A DNA stretch of 64,000 nucleotides, from the NCBI GenBank assembly GCA_027574665.1, contig CM050654.1:36289722-36353721 (forward strand), read 5' to 3'. Within the stretch, counting starts at the first letter, position 1. Each line of letters starts with the position of its first letter. Both the position numbers and the translations under genes were made by a program. Below, piece by piece: positions 11,735 through 25,935 of the stretch. The stretch is from Rhynochetos jubatus (Eukaryota > Chordata > Aves > Eurypygiformes > Rhynochetidae). The notes under the pieces were generated by a model. It worked only from the letters and a program-made list of their open reading frames with translations. It was not told where the DNA came from and did not search any database.

Positions 11735-11977
11735 GATGAAATAGATTAGATATCAGGAAGAAATTCTTCCTGGAGAGGGTGGTGAGGCACTGGGACAGGT
11801 TGCCCAGAGAAGCTGTGGGTGCCCCATCCCTGACTGTCTTCAAGGCCAGGCTGGATGAGGCTTGGAGCAACCTGGTCTAGTGGAGGGTGTCCCTGCCTCT
11901 GGCAGGGGGGTTGGAACTGGATGATCTTTAAGGTCCCTTCCAACCCAAACTGTTCTATGATTCTATGATTCTATGAA
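11735..11977 (+). mobile_element. CR1 LINE, 5'-truncated 3' end
   Basis: The segment matches the well-known 3' end of chicken repeat 1: TTAGATATCAGGAAGAAATT near the left edge, then CAGGTTGCCCAGAGAAG, then GATGATCTTTAAGGTCCCTT, then CCAACCC. It finishes with a TTCTATGA octamer repeated three times (11953-11976). About 240 bp is kept; the coding part is lost by the usual 5' truncation, and CR1 normally makes no target-site duplication. It resembles the CR1 consensus I remember very closely, so it looks fairly young. It is antisense to CXCR4 and ends about 455 bp upstream of the predicted transcription start, just outside the CpG island. The subfamily is not assigned. Confidence 0.95.
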
Positions 11978-14900
11978 ATTATTAGTGGGGGATTAGAGGT
12001 TCTGCAGGCCTTTCAGGGCTGCAAGGTGAGCGGGTTGCAGGTTGCCTGCTGAACTCCTCTGCCATTTGTGATGAGATGGCATCATGAGAAGTCTGATGAG
12101 GAGCCGCAGGTGCTTCATCAGCATGTCTGAGATATGGTGATTGTTCCAAAGCTTTTTGGAACATTGTAAGAAGTGTAAGTGTTAAAGAAATAATAGAAAT
12201 CAGGATAAAAATAAAACATCAAAATAACATTCCTGCCAACCGTGGATTTCCATGCTCGATATCTTGTCATCTAAAAATAGTAAACAGTGCTATTATCAGG
12301 AATGCTGCTTGTCTTTCTCCTTAATCTCCAACTTGGTAAATTAGTTTTTTATATATGAAGGTCGAATAGCTTTAATAATGATCTGTTCCCAGTAGTTGGA
12401 TAATCTAAAGAAAAAAGAAGAGAGAAAAACCTGAAATTGTGTATGTAGGATAAAAATAGCAGTCATAAAGTAAGTTTACAAGAGGAAACCAAGCCAAATA
12501 TAAAGAAAAATAAAACAGAATAATGGATTTCCTCTTTAGTTGTCTCTGGTGTCTCAGGGCTGTTGATATTCATGCAGGTAACCTCATTTGCAGAGAAGAT
12601 TTTGATTGGAATAGTATGTCATCATCCCACTTCAATTTCACAACTCACACCATAGTGAGTGACTATATTGGGAATAACTGATTCAGTTACATAGATTTAC
12701 TCTTTATGGTTGGAATTTGGAGTGGAAAGAAGACGAAAAGGGGAGAAGGGCATTCTTTATGTAATAAGATGCTCAAATTACCCTGGTAGCATCCAGGGAT
12801 GAATACAATGAAAGTTTGACAAAAGTTTTATTCTTAAATGCCCCTATTACCAGTTTACATGCTCCAAGTTAGCCACCCGGTTGAGGTGCAAAGATTATTT
12901 CCAGCTATTTGACAACAGTCACACTCTTACTGTTCCCTAGAAGCCCTAGAATTCCCCCTCATGCACTACACTGAGTATCAGTTTGATTATGATTAATAAC
13001 ACTGATTATCTTTCTTTTTGTTAAAAACATGGTAAGTATGACCTTTAACATGATTATGTACTTTAACTTCACCATCATTTGATAGTAATTCATATTTTTT
13101 TAGCAGGTCTAGACCATCACATACAAGTTGCATTAAAACTTTATAACTCAGGAATTAGCAGTCTTCAGAAAACTCAGTATCTACTTTGGGTTTACATCCA
13201 GAAAAATTTGAGAGAGATTCCGTGCTAGAATTCTATACAAATAAAAAATCTTCTACTGAATCCCCATTTTTAGATACTAATCCTAGCCTTACATTACTAT
13301 AATTCTACTCTGCTGAACTTCTTTAAAAACAAGTCTGACAAAATTAGAATTGTTGCTGTCCATTCCTCATTTTCCATAGAATCTATTTCTAGACATACAA
13401 ATAGGAAAATACATGCCCCAAGTAATCTGCAGCCCAGCATTAGATAACCAGGCACATAAATGGGCAGATGAGGGATTTTTATATATGGATGGGTAAGGAT
13501 CATGTCTATATAGTCATCTTTCACTTTTTCACTTACAGAGGATGCTCAGCTTATGGCACCAGCAATTGCTGGGCAGTTTTCAGCAAGGGTACGATGCTTG
13601 GAAGGCTCTCTAGCAAACACGTGAACGAGGTTTTCAGAAATATGCATACTGAACAGGTGATAAAACCTAATGGAGACTTGGATCTGCATATAGTGGATAT
13701 GAACTTTTAGGAAAAATTGGATCCTACCTTGCCAGAAAATCATATGGGTGACAAATGGATTTTTATGGAGAACGTATTCTCATCTCAGAGGGGCATAGAA
13801 GATTAAACACTGCTCCTTCCCTATGTGTGCAGTGCGGGATACTGAAATATGCTTGCAGTGCAGGTGGCTTGTGGCAATCATTGCAGATAAGCAAAAAAAT
13901 ATGTATGTACCTGAACTCTAGAGCTTTTTGACAAGTTCGAGGGTTGTTTGGTTATTTATTGGGGTGGATAGCATGGAGCGCATTGGCCTGTGGGGTATCG
14001 ATGCAGAGAACTGCAAGTGTAATTACAGCCCAAACAGGCAGGTGTTATCACACCTCCAATTTACCGTGCAGATAGACCCGTAACCACAAAGCACATTATG
14101 TGAAAATTGATTTAGTTAATTAATGGGATATGGGACTACGACTCAGTTATTTGTGCTCATAGATAACACAAGAAATTTGGAACTGGGGAATGATCTAGTT
14201 CCATGGATTTGCCCTGAAGCATGGTAGTGCTTGCTGAGTGGTGGGAAATTTGGGCATTGATACAGTATCTGATGACATGGCACTGAAAGGTGTTTGGATG
14301 AAGGTCCTCTAAAACTATCATTCACACTGCTATTATGTTATCTACAATCTCCTTCGTTTCTCCTGTCAGAAAATCCATGTGAAAACTTCCTTTGTTGCAT
14401 GGAAGACCATCGAGGGCAAGTTAATGATTTCCAAAGTGATACAAGAAGGGAGCTGTTTCTGCAGAGCATGTAATTCAGAGTTAGCTACAAATCTTCTTAA
14501 GACAAAGCTAACAAATAGCAATTTCTAAGCTTATGTTTTGCATTACATGTTTTTCTGATCACAGAATTACTGTGAAAATCAGCCCCTTCCTAACCCATGT
14601 AATACATATTTTTGTTACTGAAAACATGCCCTCTGAGATTCAAGATCCAACATTATGCTAACAATACAATCCTCAGGTTGTGAATCATTAACCTATTTTT
14701 TATCTTCTAAAAAGAGACATAAGTGCTGGTCATGCAGGAGCAAAACAGTTTCTAATAAACCTCTTTAATGCGAAAAATACCCTTGTGATTCAGTATCCAC
14801 AGAAGTAGAACAATAAATTACATTTTATTTAATTATGTTAAATGACTTACTTAAAAACTGAAGGCTTCACAAGTGTCTTTAACAAAGTAAACTTCTATGT

Positions 14901-16004
14901 TTGATGACACCATTGTCTGTGGGTGACACCTAACATGAAGATCATCTCTAGTTTATGTAATATATGAATGTCACTGTATTGTGTCAATTACAATGGTTTA
15001 TTAATGAACTATTCCTTATTTTTTAGCATTAATAGAGCTATCCTTTCAGGACACATAGGTGATTGTGTCTTAAAAATACATAACCAGCAATACAGCTGGA
15101 ATTACTGTACTATATAGTAAGGAGTGAATATAATTCTCTGTGCAGATGTCAGTTCCCCTACTGGAAGGCTTCTGAAAACTGGGGGAGTGTCTTCTGGAAA
15201 AAGATAACAGAAAACATGCTCAGGATTTGCAGGACATTAGACCTGAGTAGTAGATTTTCCTATTCTAAAAAATACTCCAGGGAACTGATGTTGTGGACTT
15301 GCTTGCCACTAGATGAAAAGTGATTTCCTTATAAAACTCAAATGTTTATTACCATAGACTGGGTTGACTTCATGACGAATGGGTCTTCAAGTGGCCCGAA
15401 GTTGTATACATAGAGAGGAAAAGGATATTCTCTGCCTTTTCCATCTGATCTTTCTGCTGAAGTGGGAAAGGTATCAATCTTACGCCTGTTAGAATGGTTA
15501 CAAGCGGTTTGCTGGAGTTGGGTTTCAGTTAATGGCTTGCTTTGCTCTTGGTTCTCAAAGCTGCCTGTCTCCATTTCTTTCTGCCTGTGCTGCAGTGGAA
15601 CAAACCTGCCAACTGTTCCCCTGATTCTGGAAGGAGAGTGTGTGCCCACCTTATGAGCAGGGTGGCAGCTCAATTTACTGATTTGAGAGCACAAGGACAA
15701 CATAAAATCTGCAAAGGAGCAGGACATATACCTTGCAATTGGTATCGTGTTACATTACCACAGGAATAAGTCCCTGTGTGAAAGGAATGATACTTGAATA
15801 TCAAAACAAAATTAAAGCAAAAGCCTTACATCAGTATAAGGCAACAAAAATGTTATCGACACTGGCATAAAAGACAGATTTCTTCATGGTTCCTTGCTTT
15901 AAACAAGGAGGTTTTATTTTGTTTCCTTTAGGTATTGCCACAAGGCCAAGATGTCTAAAGTCAGCACAGAAAAGTCAGCAGGAGAAAACAGTGCTGTCTT
16001 CTAA
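11978..16004. other. Gene-free 5' flank of CXCR4, proximal part
   Basis: AT-rich sequence with no supported gene. The longest frame (15338-15727, minus, 129 codons) matches no family I know and has no promoter or splice context. No obvious repeat was recognised. Confidence 0.6.
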
Positions 16005-16215
16005 AAGGAATCAGTCACTCATGTGTTTTAATCCCACCTCCATCTGTGGCCTGCAGCAAATCACTTAACCCTTCTGACTGTGTTCACCCAACTGTAAAAT
16101 GAGGATAACAATACCTACTTACCTACCTCAGAGGAGAGTTGTAGGGATTAATTGGTTGATGTTTGCAAGGCACTTTGAAGACAGAAAGTGCTTAGTTTAG
16201 AGCCTGTTGAAATTA
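16005..16215 (+). mobile_element. Ancient MIR/L2-type SINE fossil
   Basis: The order of motifs follows the MIR/L2 3' region: GCAAATCACTTAACC, then CTGTAAAATGAGGATAACAA, then TACCTACCTCAGAGG, then GTTGTAGGGATTAATT, then GCACTTTGAAGAC. These repeats predate the bird-mammal split. Heavy divergence prevents a subfamily call. Confidence 0.75.
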
Positions 16216-19200
16216 TTGGTGACACTGATCAGCTAAAATTCAAAGGGGACCAAACTCATTAAGGTTCTGATCTTCTTCCTCCATTTGGCTACGTTTATGG
16301 GTTAGCAAATCTCCCTCCATGAGGAGAGTTTATTGTTTGTTTGGAAGCAGAGTAGACTAAAAAGTTGCTTTGAACAACTTTGTTAATCCTTTTAACAAAC
16401 ATGTCGTCATTTGCATATCACTGAAGCTGAAGGTTTTATCTTTGATGATTATATAGCAGAACACTTCTGGAGACATGTTGAAGTGGTGTTTTTTTCCAGA
16501 ATTGTGGTCAGATGAGAATTATGAAAACAAACTAAACCCTACCTAATTATATCACAAGTCATTTCTTTACTAAAACCATGTAGGATTTTGGCTTTCATAG
16601 TGTTCAGATGGGATTTCTGTTTAGCAATGTGTTGCTTATGATGTTGTTTTATGCTGTAAAATTCCATTAGAAACTTGCTTGCAGTTCAGTTTGGATTACT
16701 AAGGCCAGGATTTGCTTCTGTGGACCCATGCTAAGAGCGGGCTATACTCCTGCTTTAAGAGCATACGGATAAAATTAGAAAATCTAGTTCAGATGTTCAC
16801 GTATACATGTATGCAGTTTCACAATTTCATGATCTCTTAGTACATAGCTGTAGACATACAGTTATATCTGGGACTGTGCGTTGCTTCTCCTACCAGTGTA
16901 AACACAACATAGCTTCTTGGAGACTGTAAACTGAACAGGGCCCTGAGCGCCCTCGTCTAGCTTTAAATCCAGAGATTCCTTCCATCCTGAATTATTCTAT
17001 GCCTCAAAATAGGTCCATCAGACCATGTCCTCATAGCTCTGCTACTAGCAGTGCCCAGAGTTACCTGCATCAAATCACATCCACTTACATTAAGCCCTTT
17101 TGCTCTACACAATGGAAATGGCATTTTGATGTTGTGTTTCCGCCCTGACAGTTTTTGGTCAATCTTTCGCTGAAATGGCGTCTGTGGAACTGTGTGCTTG
17201 GGATGTAACACAGTATGCTAGCGTGTGCCACGTTCTCTCTATCATTTTCACACATTTCTTCTAATTCCTTTCTTTGGATGCAGTAGCAGGCGTTGATTTT
17301 TCACATGTTGTGAGCTTCTGAGCTTGCTGAAATAATTTCTTTAGCTCATTTGCCCACTTGTTTTGTGCCTAAAAGTGGCACTGAAAGCCGAGTAGGAGCA
17401 ACAACTCTTCCTGTTTGGCTCAGTTTAGCAGTCTGAAGCTCGCAAATGTTTTAGTTTTATTGCAACCGCTTTGAAGTGAAGTCTGTACCTATGGGTGCCG
17501 AGCCTCGGCTTGGATACTTGTTTTTGAATCTGCATGCCAGGAATTGCTCCTGTCTCTGCTTCCTCTCAAAATCGGTGACTGAATCTGTTCAGCAAGTAGG
17601 GTGGTTGCCCCAATTTAGTGATGTGCATTCCCATCATTTCTCTTTTGGATTTCTCCTCCCACTATTTCGCTGAAAATTCAGCTTAGAATTCCAAATATTT
17701 TTTTACTGCTGGAAGCCAGGTTTGCCATATCCCATGGAGCTATGACCTTTTTTTCCTCCAGGTGACATTTTTGAGTCAGTGCTTCCTACTTAGGTAATTT
17801 AATTGATAGCATTTACTCAATAACTGTCCATTGGTTTGATGTCTGCTGAAAACATGACCCAACATTTCTAAAACAGCTAAAAAATCTGCATTAAATGACG
17901 CCAAATTTTCAGTGCTGCAGTCAAGCTGTCTATATACAGTACTTGCTTAAATACCATGAGTAAATACACATCTGCAGCCTGCTATATCCTTTTATTTGTA
18001 GTCAAATATAAGGATGTGGACAGAGAGCTGTAGGAATATTTGTGGCAGATATGTTCCTTTCTCTGTTCATTATTTGCCAGTGAAATGAGCATGACATTAC
18101 ACACTTAGTGTGAGCTGATTGGTTATGAATAATGGTATTTGCTCTTGCTGTTTTGAAAATTTGGTAGGTAGGATTTGGGGCCTAATCTTTGTAAATAATC
18201 ACTGTATGATTTCTTCTTGGTCATTAGGTGACCAACCTCTATGAAAGCAGGACAACTGCTTGAAGAAATGATTGGGATGTTGAATCTCTGTTTCTGATTT
18301 AATGGGGAGGTAAAGCCAGTTTTCGTGGTATCTCTTGCTTCATAAGGAGTGCTCCAGCCACATGATATAAGGAACTAATCTCTTACAACTGAACTTGCCA
18401 AACTTTCATCTTGCTGGTTCAAATTCATTTTTAGAAAGTGGAACAGGCAACTTTGGGCAAACTTTATGCTGAACCAGGCATCATCCACATCTTTTCATAA
18501 CGGCTGGAATGAAGATTTACAAACATCATGGTGTGTGTTCTGGCTGATTTGACAGAAAAGTGATAACGTGCCTGATACAGATCAGATCTACACAGTTGGG
18601 TGGTTCAGCAACAACCTGTTATCAGGAACTGTGGACCCCTTGCCTCTATAAGAGAAGGTGAGGCAGAATCCTAGGGAACATAAAGAATAAAATGTGCATC
18701 CTAGAAAATAAAGAACATGAAAAATCTCTTTCTGCTTTTTTCCTTCCTCACAAGAAGGAGAACTACATTTGGCTTGTACATGGACCTCAGTGTGAAATAG
18801 CTGTCGTCCTGCCTTCCAGGGGGAGAGAAACTTTCCATCCAAACTCAGTTCAGCTCTCTTTTTTCACTGTCTCACCAGATTATTGCACACACAGGAGAAG
18901 CATGTAGAAAATTAGCTGTCATGAGTATTTGTTCGCGTGTGCATGTTTGTTCACGCTTCAGTATACCTAGTTATGCATCAGCATACATTAAAAAAACAAG
19001 ACTCTTCTCCAAACATACATATAAACAGAGAACGGGTGACTGTCAGTGAAGAAGAAAGAAAAAATGCCATTCCAGCAAACGGTTGTCTGTGTTTAGCGAC
19101 ATCATTACCCTCCAAGTAATGAACAGAAAGAAGTACAGGGAGTGTAGAAGCTTCAATACTTAGACCTGATGGTTCCAATTTAGCTTCAAACTTTTTCCAT

Positions 19201-22200
19201 TAAAAATTGTAGCCTATAATCCTGTTTCTTCATTCATGAGTTCAGTGCAACTGAACGTGGGAAGAAAGACTTTGGTCTTTAAATACTCACTTTCAAAATG
19301 AATTTGTTACTCTAGGACTTTGCCATTATTTTAAGTAGGTGGGTCTATATTTCTGAGGTTATTTTTCAGTACTGAGTGAATATTGTGAAAAACATACAAG
19401 AGGGGATTTCTAAAAATATTTCTAGGTTACAGTCTGTGTTCAGGACAGCCTGTGCTAAGTGCTATTTTATCTTTTTTTTAACTTATAAAAACAGGAAGAA
19501 GCCTTGCTACTTCTGAGGACCCTGATAAATGTCTCTACCTGTCTTTTCTAGAAAGATCTCTTAAGGTGCCAAGCAAGGGTCACTGTAACCATGGATACTT
19601 ATACTCCATTTTCCCCTTGGGTTTCTGTGAAAAACTTGGTATGATGCCCAGTTTAAACCACATTTTGTGTTAGGTAATCATAAGCTCAGTCTGTTCTTGG
19701 GTATTGTGGTTTTAAGCTTTCAACGGTCGCTGTGTGGTTTGAAAGCTGTGTTTTTTATTCCCTCTTCTTTTCTAAGCAAAGAAGATGTGAAAGCTAAGTT
19801 GCTTGATACAACAATTATTCCACCAAAATAAAGTCTTTTGGGAAGTATTGATTGTTGTGTGGTTCAAAACTGAAACCAAGCTAGAAAGCTACTTTACTCT
19901 GGCATCGTGATTAATGCAAAATGCAGAATGTTTTACTGAATATGAGAAGAGACTATTCACTTCCTGGAATTTCTCAAAATGCACTTAGGAATTAGGAAAG
20001 ACTTGATGTGTTTTTAATACGTATCTTACAAGTCAGTCTTAGAAAGATTTCTGAATGTCTTTTAGGGAAAAGTGGGATACTTACTTTCCATGAAGTAGCC
20101 TGTCAATCCTCCTCCGCTGCTTTGATAAAGATCTACAAAAGATCTAAGTCTTATTGAAAGAGCAGTGTAGTTCAGCTGACGGGAGAAACTAATTATAGAT
20201 TTTTCTCACCTTTCAAAAACATTTGAGGTGTTGAATAAGTGGACAAAGGTGAAGATACCTAACATGAATGACTGTGTGTATATGGGAATGAAAACGGCCT
20301 GACTCGATGTGGAAGCAAAGCTCAAGAAATGCCATGTGATCAGATCAGAAGAACCATATCTACTCCATCAAATTCTGAAAGAACTATGTTAAATGAGAAG
20401 CTGTGAAACAGTTAGCTGTTAATAAATCTGTCAAAACCATGACAGAGTCATGTGACTATTGAATGGCAAACACACAGCCTATGTTTAAAAGGAATAACAT
20501 AGCCTACTATTGCTTTCGTTGTCTTATTAGCATGCAGAGCTTTAGAACAATCTCTGGTGGGAAGAATGGAAGTATGGAAGCAAATGCAAAATAGAAAAAA
20601 AGGAAGTTGAAAGTGGAAAGGTATATTGTAGTAGGACTACTTAATAGCTTTCATTGATAATGAATTTTCTAGGCAAAGGAAATAGAGTAGATTCCACTTG
20701 TCTGGTCTTCAGAAGCATTTCATGTGATGCTATTTGAGTGTTGACAAGCTTAGTTTGTTAATCTAGACTGTGGGAATTAATACAATGTATCTAGTATGAA
20801 TGAGGAAGTATACAAAGGTACATAACAGTGATGTCACTGGAAGGGAAAAAGGCTGCAGGAAGGCAATCAGTAGTGCTCAAGGTTCATTGTTGGAACCAGT
20901 TACACTTAGTATTTTGCACTAGGTTTGGGACAAAAAGTAGTAAGCTACTGGAATTCACTAGTGGAACATGAGGTGTCACTGTTGAAACTGGGATATCCTC
21001 AGACATGACAGAAGTGAGAAAACCATGAATATATTAGCCAGTTGAGTGCTGAGTCTGAATTTCGCATATACAGCTGAGAAAGAGAAGTCCTTGCTTATTG
21101 AATGTATCAAGTAGGGTGCACTGAAGGGAGAAAGGAGTACTTTTGCTGCCCTAAAGAGCACTGGAAGGGTGTCTTCTGAGATCTTTTTTACAATTCTTAA
21201 AAAAGAAAAATTAATTCAGATGAAATAGGTGCAGAGAAAGATGATTGGGATGAAGTGTGGAATGGAGAGCTGCTCCTGCAAGAGGAGACTGAAAGCCCTT
21301 CTTTTCCTTAGTTCACAAAATGAATGTTGAAAGGGACAATGAAGCAGGATTGTAGACATTTGTAAAGAAAAGAAATAACCAGTATTAGCACACAAATGAC
21401 TGAATGTACTATCATGGTGAATGCACATCGTGAAAACATGAAAAAAATTAACTGTCAGAGGAATAAGCTTTAGGAACAGTTTCCCAATAAAAGAGAATTT
21501 TAAGCAATTGACTGCTTTGACAGATTTCCTGAGACTTGTTAACCCTAGTTGAGTGCCATCATCCTATGTCTGATCTGAAATTCTGTTCCCTTGATAGCTG
21601 CAATGTCTGTGAAAGGTAAAATATCATGTAGCTGATGATCACAGAATCTAAGCATTTGTGTAACTTTTATACTATGCATTTTTGTTAAATTCAGAAGAGT
21701 TTATGTCCCTTTCTTTAGTATTTTAGGTGCTATTAGGGTAGGAAGATCTATTTTATGTGAGATGGAAATAACTGCAGAGAAAGTACCCTTATGGTGCCTG
21801 AAGACAAAGTGTATTGAGTAGTTCATAAAATCCTGATTTTGCTCTAAAAGAGCAGCGATTTTCAGCCACAGATGCCAGATTTTAGTGTCCAAGCCATGAA
21901 TCTATGTCAGAGCTGGTGGGCAAGCCTCTGTTGACCAATACAGTAACTGTATTGCTTCTATCAAGTGTAAGTATTTGTACCTTGAAAATACACATCTTAG
22001 AGTAGCATATAAAATCAGTGATGTTCCGTACTGCTGTTTCACACAAAAACACAGTCAAAATCTTTAACTGAGTAGTTCTTGACTGACTGTGTAACAACCA
22101 CTGTTGTAGAGAAGATTCCAGAACAGCCAGTCATAACCAAAGTGTCAGTCTTTGAATAACAGTCAAACGCAGACAATTAAAATCTTACAAACAGAAGAGC

Positions 22201-25200
22201 CTTTTCATCATCTGTCTGTCTTATTGCTGGTGGAAGGTGGTTTCCTATAAGAAAGGTAGCAATCAAAGGCAAGAAGAGGCAAGTAAAAGCAAAATGTAAA
22301 CATACAGAGCCAGAATTTAGGGGTTAGGAGGAGGCGAGTGCCTGACATGGTAAAAGCAAAGTTTAATTGTGTTCTTAGGCTTCGATCTTTGAATTAGTAC
22401 CCCACTGAAGGGAAGGCTGCAGTCTAAACAGCAAATACTTTGGGTGCATTGTGTTACACATTAGGGTATACAACCACAATTGGAAAGTTGGTTTTGTTAA
22501 TTGTTGGAATGGTAGCTTGGATGCTACCAGGATAGGTCTTTTAATATTAAATGCTCTGTAGGATTTGAATGTCCATTTGGGTCTGGTCTTATAAACTTTA
22601 TGCACACAGTGAAATAGAAGTAATGCAATAAAGAACAACAGGTTGTCTCTGCTTCTAGATAAGTAAAACTTGTGCAACTTCTTACACTCCAATCAGGGAC
22701 AGATGGACAAGAAACGGCAGTGAGCGTTTAACTGGCCTCGTGCCCATTCTTTTTTCTAAAGTCTCTGAAAAGACTCTTAGTTCTGGGTAACAAAACACTG
22801 GTAGATCTGCCTGTGATTCTTTGTAATATACATGACATGGAAACCACTTTCTGTACAGGTAAATTCCTTCTCGGAGAGAGAGCTTGCGAACAGGGCCCAC
22901 AGAGTAAAACTAAAAAGGCTTAGTGGTAAAGGATAAAAGGGAAGCCTGTAAAAATAAGACTGTATATGCAATGCTTGTACATGTAATAATGAAATAAAGT
23001 CCTATGTACAACCATTCCAGAACATCTTGTCCAACAGAAAATATCGCACATGAAATAACAGAAGGATGAATATCAGCTCTGTTATTTACTCACAAGTGGT
23101 ATTAACCGAAAGGTAATCTGCCTAGGAGCCAGTCTAACCTACACATCTGGCCTTTCAAAAAAGTGATGTGGTGAATTATGGAGGGAGCATGGAGCCAAGC
23201 ACAACCTGCATCCTGGTGTTGTTCTCAAGGTGGAGAAATCCCCTTGAAGTTAACAGCTTTTGATTTCTGGAATGAGGGCTGCTTTGGGAAAGGTCAGCTT
23301 AAACAGTGAAGTGAGCGAGGAGTAGCGAAGAAGGAAAGATGAACACTAAGTTCAGAAGAAGTAAACAAATAGGAACAGAGACAGTAGGGTCATTGAGGGA
23401 CAAGAGCATGAAAAGATGGTGACAGATGAAGTTGATAGTCCTTTTTTATTTTCAGTTGTCACAAAACCACAGAAAAGCAACCTTATCCTGGTGGATAGAG
23501 AGAGGTGAAGATTTCTCAGTCAAGGAGCAGGTCTGTTTGAATTGCTGCAGGCTGAGCAGAATGACAAATGAAAATGCGGAGGAAAATGGGGGCCTTAGGG
23601 GAAATTTGTCCTAGCTCAGTAAGGACACAGATAGTACCAGATTCACAGAGACTTATTTATCATCCAAGGAAAAAAGACAAGAGAAAGTAGAGAAAATAAT
23701 GGACTTAAACTTTATTTCTGTGAGAAACAATTTAAATAAAAATAGACACAGGGTTCTTTAATAATACATGTTGGTGCGTTTGTGTCTACTCTAAAAAAGA
23801 AAGGAATACAAAGCTTGTGAAAGTGTCAGACTTGGGTTTTCAAGGCAGGAAAATCTGTTTAACTCCTAGTGCAAGTAGAGCACGAGTAGATGTCACATAT
23901 GGATCATTTATAATTTCCATCTCTTGCTGTTAAATAGCAAATCTCATCATCTGTTTGTCCACCATGTTATTATTAAAACATTTAAAATGTATTTTTATCT
24001 CTATCAAATAGCAATATTCTTTCTACTACTATTAAAGAGGAGAGCTTTGTGGATTATTCCTCTGGTTTCTTGCGCGCATACGCAAGTACACGTACACACA
24101 TACCTGCATGTATACACACATTCTCTGCCCTTTGAACTGTGGAATGGTGTGGAGGGGACAACTCTCCTTCTAACCATAACAGTGGACAACCAGTAGCATA
24201 TTCCCCACTGAACTGCATGACAAAGATCCTCCCAAAATAACATTTTATCTGTTCTGATATCAGTAATTCCAGAGATGGAAGGTTTTATTTTTGTAGAGTA
24301 GTGCTGCACTAGCCCTGGGGGTCCCACCGGTTTCATTGCTAACCATGAGGACCTACCTACAGAGCGAAAAGAGTTTATTTAGTTCTTTCCCTGCAGTAGG
24401 CAACAGGGTGCCATTTAGGTCGAAGTGTAAGATGGGGCCACTTGTCCATTAGGAAGTGGAATGAAACCACTAATTCACTTTATGTAGACTGCAAAACAGC
24501 TGCCAGACAGTAATAATTTTCCGTCAGTGCTGACCTGGGGTAGATTTAACAAGTGACCTAGAAATGAAAAGCTTGGTAGGCAACTGCAAATCCCCTGAGT
24601 TATTTGAAAAGACATGCTTCTAAAAGATTTAGAAATGTATAATTTAGTAAGGGACAGACAGTATGTTTTAATTAATATGCTTGTATTTTTCCAGGTTGGA
24701 TTTTCTTTCCCAGTTTACTTGATACCGTCGTTTATATCAGTAAAGAATGGATGTAAAGTACTACTTTGTAAGAACAGTTATGTTTTGTATCAACTTTTCA
24801 TGAAATTAAATTAACTCATGAACAGGAAAGCGATACAGAATCGGGCTCTTGGAGTGCGTATTTGCATTTATGAAAATGAGTGAAAATGCTAAGAGTACAT
24901 GCAATGCATTTTGAAACTGGCAAATTATTTCTTTGGTTGTCCCTGTCAGGGGAGGTACCAGGACTGGGTAACAAGACTCTTTCAGGGCAGGGGCATGGGC
25001 AAAAGAGACTGACACCGTTAGCTTTTGAACAAACCTGAATAACAGGGGGGTAAATTATGAAATAATTAATGGCCTAAAGAAAACAGAGGGGGAGCTTATT
25101 GTCTTCTAATTTTACAAGATTAAAATAAGGGGACAGTGAATGAACTTAAAATAGTGGTGACCTATTGCTCCTTTGGCTGAGGAAGCCACACAGCTGGTGT

Positions 25201-25478
25201 GCCTGAGTCCCAGTAGCAGAGGGGGGTCACTGGCCAGCTGTGTTGTGTGAGCTGCTACAATTTTCACATCAGTGAAGCTAAAAATGTGTGGGGATTCCAG
25301 AAAGGAGAAGATGCTTAAATTAATATTGTATATATCCAGAGCTGTTACATTCAGTAGTATCCGCTTCCATAGTAAGAAGTTTCAGGCAGAAAAGGGATAG
25401 ATGACTTCACTTTTCTTTTTTCTGGTAGGCTTAATTTTCTGATGTTTTACTTCCCTAAATTGGTTCATTGTGGAGTTG
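16216..25478. other. Gene-free 5' flank, 16-25 kb
   Basis: No supported gene. All frames are at most about 110 codons and lack recognisable domains. It contains one alternating purine-pyrimidine stretch (listed separately) and otherwise looks like unique AT-rich intergenic DNA. Confidence 0.55.
24071..24120 (+). repeat. Degenerate (CA/TG)n alternating purine-pyrimidine tract
   Basis: Mostly alternating purine-pyrimidine sequence beginning TGCGCGCATACGCA and ending TATACACACA. The CG-containing start is the kind of sequence that can adopt Z-DNA; it may be an old decayed CA microsatellite. Confidence 0.65.
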
Positions 25479-25504
25479 GAGCCCATACAAGGGAAGTGGT
25501 GGGA
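25479..25504 (+). repeat. 26-bp repeated segment, copy A
   Basis: This copy matches 35969-35994 at 25 of 26 positions (GAGCCCATACAAGGGAAGTG, then GTGGGA). Flanks do not align by eye. The AGGGAAGTGGTGG core resembles a motif in the CR1 3' region, so both may be CR1 scraps, but this is uncertain. Confidence 0.6.
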
Positions 25505-25820
25505 TTATATCGCCAGGATCAAGACTGACATTAGTGGGACAAGCCATTAGATCTTCTTACCACTAATGTGAAAATGCATCTTTAGAGATCCGCGAAACAT
25601 AGTGTTGGCACTGGGGGGAAAAGCAAAGCATTTGTCAATGGGGCAGGGGGACAGAGTTGCTTTTTTACTGCCGGCTACTGTCAAATGAAGGATGCTGCAT
25701 AGTATGTGCTAGGGTCTAATGCAGTGTGAATATTCCCATATTTCTATTGACATAAACCACAACATTTTCATTTATCTGGAGAGGAACTACACTCCAATCC
25801 TTGCTACATAGAACTTGTCA

Positions 25821-25935
25821 GTTGGGACTCCAGGGTTTTATTAATGGCTCTACCTTTCATGTGCTGGATGACTCCAGGCAAGCCATTTAACCGCCACTGC
25901 ATCAGCTTAATACTTTTTAAGAAGATAACAGTGTG
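25821..25935 (+). mobile_element. MIR-type SINE fossil
   Basis: The motif order matches the MIR core and downstream region: a GGCTCTACC box, GTGCTGGATGACTCCAGGCA, then AAGCCATTTAACC, then GCATCAG, then AAGATAACAGTG. It is strongly diverged and in plus orientation. Confidence 0.6.

Noticed and set aside
15338..15727. 129-codon minus-strand frame
   Set aside because: No family resemblance or promoter/polyadenylation context, and plus-strand frames overlap it.
24071..24120. Possible regulatory Z-DNA element
   Set aside because: Kept only as a simple repeat: alternation is imperfect and there is no nearby promoter.
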